NCBI GenBank assembly: GCA_900551535.1
Contig: URWJ01000041.1
Coordinates: 1-10,643, forward strand
DNA length: 10,643 nucleotides
Source: an uncultured Granulicatella sp.
GTDB lineage: Bacteria; Bacillota; Bacilli; Lactobacillales; Aerococcaceae
Reading direction: 5' to 3'
A program made the position numbers and the translations under genes. Positions 1-4,018 of the stretch are shown here, piece by piece. Positions within the stretch are counted from its first letter, which is position 1, and each line of letters begins with the position of its first letter. Under the pieces are notes generated by a model that did not search any database, was not told the origin of the DNA, and saw nothing but the letters and a program-made list of their open reading frames with translations.

Positions 1-1
1 C

Positions 2-115
2 GTTAAGAGTTTTTATGAAATTCGTGAAACTGAAAGCGGAGTTCAAACATTACACCAATTGGAATCAGATGATCAAAAATGTTGCCACTTATCTCTTGAG
101 TGGGAAATGAAGTAA
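2..115 (+). CDS. 3' end of an unidentified protein gene (partial)
   Basis: An open frame enters from the left edge and runs 37 codons to a TAA at 113-115. The visible C-terminus is acidic and polar, with a Cys-Cys pair (codons at 80-85) followed by a short beta-like ending (HLSLEWEMK). The other two forward frames are interrupted near the edge, so this is the only credible coding frame. I do not recognise the family from so little sequence. The stop lies only 5 bp before the -35 box of the next promoter, and no terminator is visible after it, so transcription may read into the rpsD leader. Confidence 0.5.
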   Translation, partial: VKSFYEIRETESGVQTLHQLESDDQKCCHLSLEWEMK

Positions 116-120
116 AATCC

Positions 121-149
121 TTGTATTTTCATAGGAAATAGGGTACAAT
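121..149 (+). promoter_or_regulatory. rpsD promoter
   Basis: The -35 box is TTGTAT (121-126) and the -10 box TACAAT (144-149), separated by exactly 17 bp. This is a good sigma-A type match. Transcription should start near 156, giving a leader of about 165 nt before the rpsD ATG, which is long for one ribosomal protein gene and fits leader-based control. Confidence 0.75.
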
Positions 150-180
150 AATTTTTGTGTAAAATATGCAGCAGAAATAT

Positions 181-279
181 AGAAGCTCGTCAACAGTCCT
201 AGCCTTTAGGGTAAGGTAGTAACCGCGGCTGCAAAGGTGAACCCTTGTAGAGACTGCACGAATCGAAGATTTCGCGATT
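181..279 (+). ncRNA. structured rpsD 5' leader, candidate S4 autoregulatory RNA
   Basis: Seen by hand folding: an outer helix TCGT (187-190) with ACGA (258-261), continued by CAGTC (194-198) with GACTG (252-256), closes a multibranch element. Inside is a strong hairpin, 229-237 with 242-250, with one G-U and one A-C pair and a UGAA loop. CTA (199-201) can pair with TAG (207-209), leaving GCC (202-204) in the loop to pair with GGC (227-229) as a pseudoknot. A further weak hairpin is possible at 261-279. Known: rpsD leaders in B. subtilis and E. coli fold into pseudoknots bound by S4 to repress translation. Inferred: this is the counterpart here. No oligo-U terminator follows, so control would be translational. 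Confidence 0.6.
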
Positions 280-321
280 ATTTTACTCCAAAAAAATAAA
301 CAATTATTGGAGGAATGTTCA

Positions 322-933
322 ATGTCACGTTACACTGGACCAAGCTGGAAGTTATCTCGTCGTTTAGGCATTTCACTTTCAGGAACAGGAAAAGAAATCG
401 CTCGTCGTCCATACGCACCAGGTCAACACGGACCAAACAGCCGTAAAAAATTATCTGAGTATGGTCAACAATTACAAGAAAAACAAAAACTACGTCATAT
501 GTATGGTATGAACGAACGTCAATTTGCTACTTTATTCAAAAAAGCTGGCAAAATTAAAGAAGGTAAACATGGTGAAAACTTCATGGTTCTTCTTGAACAA
601 CGTTTAGATAACGTAGTATACCGTTTAGGTTTAGCAACTACTCGTCGTCAAGCACGTCAATTAGTTAACCACGGTCACATCACTGTGAACGGTAAACGCG
701 TAGATATCCCTTCATTCCAAGTACAAGTTGGCGATGTTGTGGGTGTTCGTGAAAAATCACGTAACTTAACAATCATTAAAGAAGCTTTAGAAGCTTTATA
801 TGGTCGTCCAGAGTTCGTTACTTTCGACGAAGAAAAATTAGAAGGTTCATTAAACCGTCTACCATTACGTGACGAGTTAACTTCTGAAGTTGACGAATCA
901 CTAGTCGTTGAATACTATAACAAACTTGGCTAA
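322..933 (+). CDS. rpsD: 30S ribosomal protein S4
   Basis: S4 is a primary assembly protein of the small subunit; it binds the 16S 5' domain near helices 16-18, contributes to decoding fidelity, and represses its own synthesis in many bacteria. The protein has 203 residues, the normal length, and opens MSRYTGPSWK with the family N-terminal block SRRLGISLSG-GKE and YAPGQHG (31-37). The S4 RNA-binding domain lies at about 90-150 (EQRLDNVVYRLG, then VNHGHITVNGKRVDIPS). There are no zinc cysteines, so it is the C-minus form. I place the start at ATG 322, not the in-frame TTG at 307: that TTG overlaps the GGAGG ribosome binding site (309-313, 8 nt before ATG), and the ATG matches the family N-terminus. 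It is a single-gene unit with its own promoter, leader and terminator. Confidence 0.97.
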   Translation: MSRYTGPSWKLSRRLGISLSGTGKEIARRPYAPGQHGPNSRKKLSEYGQQLQEKQKLRHMYGMNERQFATLFKKAGKIKEGKHGENFMVLLEQRLDNVVYRLGLATTRRQARQLVNHGHITVNGKRVDIPSFQVQVGDVVGVREKSRNLTIIKEALEALYGRPEFVTFDEEKLEGSLNRLPLRDELTSEVDESLVVEYYNKLG

Positions 934-952
934 TCTTATTAGACAATTTCAG

Positions 953-990
953 AACTGGAATTCACTATTGTGGATTCCGGTTTTTTATTT
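953..990 (+). terminator. rpsD intrinsic terminator
   Basis: A 13-bp stem (953-965 with 970-982), with two G-T wobbles and a TATT loop, runs into a T-rich tail (TTTTTTATTT, 981-990). It lies 20 bp after the rpsD stop. Confidence 0.9.
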
Positions 991-995
991 ATAAT
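968..995 (+). promoter_or_regulatory. candidate promoter for the GNAT gene, inside the rpsD terminator
   Basis: TATAAT (990-995) is a perfect -10 hexamer. TTGTGG (968-973), 16 bp upstream, can serve as -35 and lies in the loop and 3' arm of the rpsD terminator. The predicted start near 1002 leaves about 40 nt of leader. The spacing is slightly short, so confidence is moderate. Confidence 0.5.
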
Positions 996-1043
996 TTTTG
1001 TGAAAGAATAGTAAATGATCATGATAGAAAGAGGTAGTATCAA

Positions 1044-1460
1044 ATGATTCGTTATGTTGAAAATCCAGTTGTCACTTTAGAAGCGGTTTTGCCTTTATAT
1101 GAAGCAGTAGGGTGGACAAATTATACACAGAATCCAACAATGCTTAAAGAAGCTTACAAAAATTCTCTTCATAGATTAGCGGCGCTTAACGAAGAAGGAA
1201 AACTCGTTGGTGTATTGCGCGCGGTTGGAGATAGGGCGTCTATTCTGTTTATTCAAGATATTTTGGTAACTCCTGAATACCAACATGAGGGGATTGGTAC
1301 AAAATTGTTACAATTGACTCTAGAAAAGTACAAGAATGTATATCAAATTCAACTAGCAACAGATGATTCAACGAAAACAGTTTCTTTTTATGAGTCTAAT
1401 GGATTCACAAGTTTAACTTCTCTAAATTGCGTTTCTTTCATATATACAGGAAAGCGGTGA
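1044..1460 (+). CDS. GNAT family N-acetyltransferase
   Basis: This 138-residue single-domain protein belongs to the GCN5-related N-acetyltransferases, which move an acetyl group from acetyl-CoA to an amine. Strand beta-4 and the pyrophosphate-binding loop are clear: IQDILVTPEYQHEGIGTKLL at about 70-89, with Q80-H-E-G-I-G85 as the Q/RxxGxG/A signature. The usual C-terminal motif B follows (FYESNGF, 115-121). The N-terminal half (YEAVGWTNYTQNP) resembles the small YjcF/ElaA-like or unassigned GNATs of Firmicutes; the substrate cannot be read. The ATG is preceded by GAAAGAGG (1027-1034) at 9 nt. No terminator follows; the next gene starts about 70 bp later. Confidence 0.88.
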   Translation: MIRYVENPVVTLEAVLPLYEAVGWTNYTQNPTMLKEAYKNSLHRLAALNEEGKLVGVLRAVGDRASILFIQDILVTPEYQHEGIGTKLLQLTLEKYKNVYQIQLATDDSTKTVSFYESNGFTSLTSLNCVSFIYTGKR

Positions 1461-1466
1461 GCAAAC

Positions 1467-1498
1467 TTTACCGATTTTTTACGATTCTATGATAGAAT
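1467..1498 (+). promoter_or_regulatory. possible promoter before the HesB-like gene
   Basis: Two overlapping -10-like hexamers, TATGAT (1488-1493) and TAGAAT (1493-1498), lie 30-40 bp before the next gene. TTTACC (1467-1472) is the best -35 but is 15 or 20 bp from them, so the match is imperfect. Alternatively the gene is read from the GNAT promoter. Confidence 0.35.
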
Positions 1499-1530
1499 GA
1501 GAGAGTAAATTAGAGGAAAGAGTGGATACA

Positions 1531-1830
1531 ATGCAATTAACAATCGATAAAAGAGCGCAAGCATGGTTTGAAGAAGAAATGGGTGTATCTAAAGAACGTG
1601 GTGTTCGTTTCCTAGGAAAGGTATACGGATGCAGTCCGATTCATGAAGGATTCTCACTAGCAGTTGAAGTAGATGCTCCAAGCAATCCTTATGTGAGCGT
1701 TGTTGAAAATGGTATTACTTATTTTGTGGAAACTGGTGACGAATGGTTCTTCCATGGTCATAATTTAGAAGTAGGCTTTGATGAAAAATTAAAAGAACCA
1801 AGTTACAGTTATACAAAAATTGTAGACTAA
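1531..1830 (+). CDS. HesB/YneR-like iron-sulfur cluster biosynthesis family protein
   Basis: A 99-residue protein with the HesB/IscA-like fold. It opens MQLTIDKRAQAWFEEEM, continues with RFLGKVYGCSPIHEGFSLAVE (about 26-46), then ITYFVETGDEWFFHGHNLEVGFDEK, as in the B. subtilis YneR subfamily. Unlike true IscA/SufA A-type carriers it has one cysteine only (in YGCSP) and no C-terminal Cys-x-Cys, so a classical Fe-S carrier role is doubtful; its function is not established. Start choice: ATG 1531 fits the family N-terminus, but AGAGG (1512-1516) is 14 nt away. The in-frame GTG at 1522, 5 nt from AGAGG, would add three residues and cannot be excluded. A strong terminator follows directly. Confidence 0.85.
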   Translation: MQLTIDKRAQAWFEEEMGVSKERGVRFLGKVYGCSPIHEGFSLAVEVDAPSNPYVSVVENGITYFVETGDEWFFHGHNLEVGFDEKLKEPSYSYTKIVD

Positions 1831-1849
1831 TATTTATATAGAAGAAACA

Positions 1850-1883
1850 GGGAGTGAGGCTTTTACTTACTCCCGTTTTTATT
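1850..1883 (+). terminator. intrinsic terminator after the HesB-like gene
   Basis: GGGAGTGAG (1850-1858) pairs with CTTACTCCC (1866-1874) in 9 bp with one G-T wobble and a 7-nt loop. GTTTTTATT follows. Confidence 0.88.
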
Positions 1884-1911
1884 GGACATTTTTGCCTTTG
1901 TAGAGTACAGT
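1883..1911 (+). promoter_or_regulatory. promoter of the tgt-yajC-comN operon
   Basis: TGGACA (1883-1888, five of six positions of the -35 consensus) and TACAGT (1906-1911, four of six) are 17 bp apart, directly after the preceding terminator and about 35 bp before the tgt start. Confidence 0.5.
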
Positions 1912-1945
1912 TAGGTAGTTATGAAACGAAGAAAGGATATATAAA

Positions 1946-3091
1946 ATGACAGAACCTGCAGTAAAATATAGACTGATTAAAACTGAAAAACATACAGGCG
2001 CTCGTCTTGGAGAAATTATTACACCACATGGTACTTTCCCAACACCGATGTTTATGCCGGTTGGGACACTTGCTACGGTAAAATCAATGTCTCCGGAAGA
2101 ATTAGATGAAATGGGCGCAAATATCATTTTAAGTAACACATACCACTTATGGTTACGTCCAGGTGCAGATATTGTAGATGAAGCCGGTAAACTCCATAAC
2201 TTCATGAATTGGAAAAAAGGGATTTTAACAGACTCAGGCGGTTTCCAAGTATTCTCCCTTAGCGATATGCGTCGTATTGAAGAAGAAGGAGTCCATTTTA
2301 GAAATCATTTAAATGGATCTAAATTATTCTTATCTCCTGAAATTTCAATCGATGTACAAAATAAACTGGGTGCAGACATCATCATGAGTTTTGACGAGTG
2401 CCCAGATTTCCACCATACACATGATTATGTGAAAGATTCAATCGCTCGTACAACTCGTTGGGCAGAACGTGGATTAAAGGCTCATAAATCACCAGATACA
2501 CAAGCGTTATTTGGTATCTTACAAGGTGCTGGTTATAAAGACTTACGTATCGCACATGCAAAAGACATGATTTCTCTAGATTTCCCTGGATATTCTATTG
2601 GTGGATTATCCGTTGGTGAGACAAAGCAAGAGATGAATGAAGTGTTGGATTACTTAACACCACTTATTCCAGATAATAAGCCTCGTTATTTAATGGGAGT
2701 GGGGTCACCTGACTCATTAATCGATGGTGTTATTCGCGGAGTTGATATGTTTGACTGTGTACTACCAACACGTATTGCTCGTAACGGTACATGTATGACA
2801 AGTGCCGGACGTCTTGTAGTGAAGAACGCGAAATACGAACGTGATTTCCGTCCATTAGATGAGAAATGTAACTGTTACACATGCCGTAACTATACACGTG
2901 CTTACATCCGTCATTTATTTAAGACAGACGAAACATTCGGATTGCGCTTAACAAGTTATCATAACTTGTACTTCTTATTAAACTTAATGAAACAAGTACG
3001 CCAAGCGATTATGGATGATAACTTATTAGAGTTTAGAGAAGCGTTCTTTGAAGAATATGGCTTCAACAAAGAAAATGCTAGAAATTTCTAA
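1946..3091 (+). CDS. tgt: queuine/preQ1 tRNA-guanine transglycosylase
   Basis: Bacterial TGT swaps guanine-34 in the GUN anticodons of tRNA Asp, Asn, His and Tyr for the precursor preQ1, the committed step of queuosine formation on tRNA. The protein has 381 residues, the usual length. Visible landmarks: LTDSGGFQVFSL (94-105, with D96 as the likely general acid/base), SFDECPD (148-154), the substrate loop IGGLSVGE (218-225), YLMGVGSPDSLIDGV (248-262), the nucleophile D270 in VDMFDCVLPTR, and the zinc site C308, C310, C313 with H339 in SYHN. Residue roles are by family knowledge. The ATG has GAAAGGA (1931-1937) at about 9 nt. yajC follows after 67 bp with no terminator, so the two are probably co-transcribed. 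The usual neighbours queA and ruvB are not upstream here. Confidence 0.97.
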   Translation: MTEPAVKYRLIKTEKHTGARLGEIITPHGTFPTPMFMPVGTLATVKSMSPEELDEMGANIILSNTYHLWLRPGADIVDEAGKLHNFMNWKKGILTDSGGFQVFSLSDMRRIEEEGVHFRNHLNGSKLFLSPEISIDVQNKLGADIIMSFDECPDFHHTHDYVKDSIARTTRWAERGLKAHKSPDTQALFGILQGAGYKDLRIAHAKDMISLDFPGYSIGGLSVGETKQEMNEVLDYLTPLIPDNKPRYLMGVGSPDSLIDGVIRGVDMFDCVLPTRIARNGTCMTSAGRLVVKNAKYERDFRPLDEKCNCYTCRNYTRAYIRHLFKTDETFGLRLTSYHNLYFLLNLMKQVRQAIMDDNLLEFREAFFEEYGFNKENARNF

Positions 3092-3158
3092 AGATTATAG
3101 AAATAAAGCGACTTTTTTGATAAAGTAAGAACATAGAAATTGGAAATGAGGTAAGATT

Positions 3159-3476
3159 ATGGATCAAATGACATTATTAATTGCATATGTTGTTGTAGCA
3201 GGGGGAGCGTTCTGGTTCTTCGGACGTAAACAACGTCAACGTGCAAAAGAAATTCAAGCGCAAAGAGAAGCGATGAAAGTTGGAGATAAAGTTGTTACAA
3301 TTGGTGGATTACACGGTGTAATCGATAATATTGATACTGTAAACAATACAGTTGACCTAGATTGCGAAGGAGTTATCCTTACATTCGAACGCGCTGCGAT
3401 TCATCACGTTGTTACTGAATCTGCTGCAACAAATAATGAAGTTTATACTGATGAAGTAGCAACTGAAGAAGAGTAG
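3159..3476 (+). CDS. yajC: preprotein translocase subunit YajC
   Basis: YajC is a small inner-membrane protein that associates with SecDF and SecYEG. The 105-residue protein has the standard build: a single N-terminal transmembrane segment (about 5-22, LLIAYVVVAGGAFWFF) followed by a basic stop-transfer stretch (GRKQRQRAKE), then the conserved cytoplasmic block MKVGDKVVTIGGLHGVI (39-55) and an acidic C-terminal tail. The ATG is preceded by GAGG (3148-3151) at 7 nt. It sits between tgt and a ComN-like gene that starts 3 bp after its stop. secD/secF are not adjacent, unlike the Bacillus order. Confidence 0.95.
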   Translation: MDQMTLLIAYVVVAGGAFWFFGRKQRQRAKEIQAQREAMKVGDKVVTIGGLHGVIDNIDTVNNTVDLDCEGVILTFERAAIHHVVTESAATNNEVYTDEVATEEE

Positions 3477-3479
3477 TCG

Positions 3480-3755
3480 ATGGATAAAGAGAGTTTAAAA
3501 AATCAATTTAAAACTTGGTTGTATTATAAAGTCAGCGAGTTTAATGACTTAGGCTATACAACAATTGAAACGGAAGATCTTGCACATTATTTTGCAGATT
3601 ACCGTTGGAAGAAGAACCTTCCTGAAAATCTGTTTGAACAAATCTTTCAGATTAATCAATTAAATATTAATGAGTACTTTGATTTTGAATCTTTAGAAGC
3701 GCAAACCAATAAAGAAATCACACTTGAAGATATTAATTTAAGTGAATTGTTTTAA
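3480..3755 (+). CDS. comN: ComN-like post-transcriptional regulator family protein
   Basis: A 91-residue acidic protein matching the small Firmicutes family of B. subtilis ComN (YrzD). The diagnostic pattern is LGYTTIETEDLAHYFADYRWKK (about 24-45), then a predicted helix ending in the NEYFDFESLEA block (64-74). ComN controls comE mRNA in B. subtilis and is recruited to DivIVA; whether that holds here is unknown. The ATG is 3 bp after the yajC stop; GAAGAAGAG at the end of yajC serves as ribosome binding site, so translation is probably coupled. The synteny (tgt, yajC, comN) supports the call, although the secDF gene that follows in Bacillus is missing. The family match is from recalled sequence, not from a search. 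Confidence 0.78.
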   Translation: MDKESLKNQFKTWLYYKVSEFNDLGYTTIETEDLAHYFADYRWKKNLPENLFEQIFQINQLNINEYFDFESLEAQTNKEITLEDINLSELF

Positions 3756-3789
3756 AAAAGAAGCTAGCATTTGCTAAGCTTCTTTTTTT
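3756..3789 (+). terminator. terminator of the tgt-yajC-comN operon
   Basis: GAAGC-TAGC (3760-3768) pairs with GCTA, a bulged A (3777), and GCTTC (3778-3782), with an ATTT loop. The stem extends through flanking A/T pairs and ends in seven Ts (3783-3789). The A-rich 5' flank could make it work on the other strand too. Confidence 0.9.
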
Positions 3790-3802
3790 ATACTAAAAAT
3801 AA

Positions 3803-3816
3803 GGTAAAGGCTTTCA
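3803..3816 (+). promoter_or_regulatory. cre-like CcpA site upstream of adhE
   Basis: GGTAAAGGCTTTCA agrees with the relaxed cre pattern TGNAANCGNTNNCA at all fixed positions but two (T1 to G, C7 to G). It lies about 20 bp before the upstream candidate adhE promoter. CcpA control of adhE is known in several Firmicutes. The assignment here is inference. Confidence 0.45.
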
Positions 3817-3834
3817 AAAAATCCGCAAAAAGTA

Positions 3835-3862
3835 TTGATATTTTAGGAATAATGATTAAAAT
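3835..3862 (+). promoter_or_regulatory. candidate distal adhE promoter (P1)
   Basis: TTGATA (3835-3840) and TAAAAT (3857-3862) are 16 bp apart, each with five of six consensus positions. A transcript from here would carry a leader of about 150 nt containing the inverted repeat at 3919-3944. Confidence 0.5.
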
Positions 3863-3918
3863 GAAGATATAGGTTAGGAATAAATTATGAAAGGGGAAAT
3901 GAAAATAAATGAATCTGT

Positions 3919-3944
3919 TTTCATTAAGAACTTTTTTAATGAAA
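3919..3944 (+). repeat. inverted repeat between the two adhE promoters
   Basis: TTTCATTAA (3919-3927) is repeated in perfect inverted form at 3936-3944, with an 8-nt gap. It ends 4 bp before the proximal -35 box. It could be an operator or, in the P1 transcript, an RNA hairpin. It has no U-tract on its 3' side, so it is not a standard terminator. Confidence 0.55.
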
Positions 3945-3948
3945 GGCA

Positions 3949-3977
3949 TTTACATTTAACGAAAAATATTGTAAAAT
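3949..3977 (+). promoter_or_regulatory. proximal adhE promoter (P2)
   Basis: TTTACA (3949-3954) and TAAAAT (3972-3977) are exactly 17 bp apart and each match five of six consensus positions. The start would fall near 3984, inside the Rex-like operator. GATAAT (3978-3983) with TTTAAC (3955-3960) is a weaker overlapping alternative. Confidence 0.65.
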
Positions 3978-3981
3978 GATA

Positions 3982-3999
3982 ATGTGATAAAAATAACAA
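3982..3999 (+). promoter_or_regulatory. Rex operator of adhE
   Basis: The site has half-sites ATGTGA and TAACAA, six bases apart. It agrees with the Rex consensus TTGTGA-N6-TCACAA at 10 of 12 defined positions. It covers the predicted start of P2, where bound Rex would block initiation. Rex is the NADH/NAD+-sensing repressor, and adhE is a classic target in Gram-positive bacteria. Confidence 0.65.
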
Positions 4000-4018
4000 A
4001 CACTGGGGGAAATCACAA

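Noticed and set aside
213..228. T-box-like sequence in the rpsD leader (AAGGTAGTAACCGCGG, near the T-box consensus AGGGTGGNACCGCG)
   Set aside because: The tRNA-acceptor-binding UGGN is UAGU here, there is no room for Stem I with a specifier loop, no terminator/antiterminator pair follows, and rpsD is not a T-box gene.
307..321. Five-codon N-terminal extension of S4 from a TTG
   Set aside because: The TTG overlaps the GGAGG ribosome binding site of the ATG at 322, and the ATG start matches the S4 family N-terminus.
1879..2205. 108-codon open frame on the minus strand over the start of tgt
   Set aside because: It lies opposite a certain gene, has no family resemblance, and its promoter and ribosome binding site are not visible.
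3111..3140. TTGATA before yajC as a separate promoter
   Set aside because: No -10 hexamer lies 16-18 bp downstream, so yajC is better read from the tgt promoter.
3941..3955. A second cre-like site over the proximal adhE -35 (TGAAAGGCATTTACA)
   Set aside because: It needs an extra base to align with the cre pattern, and the central CG is inverted.
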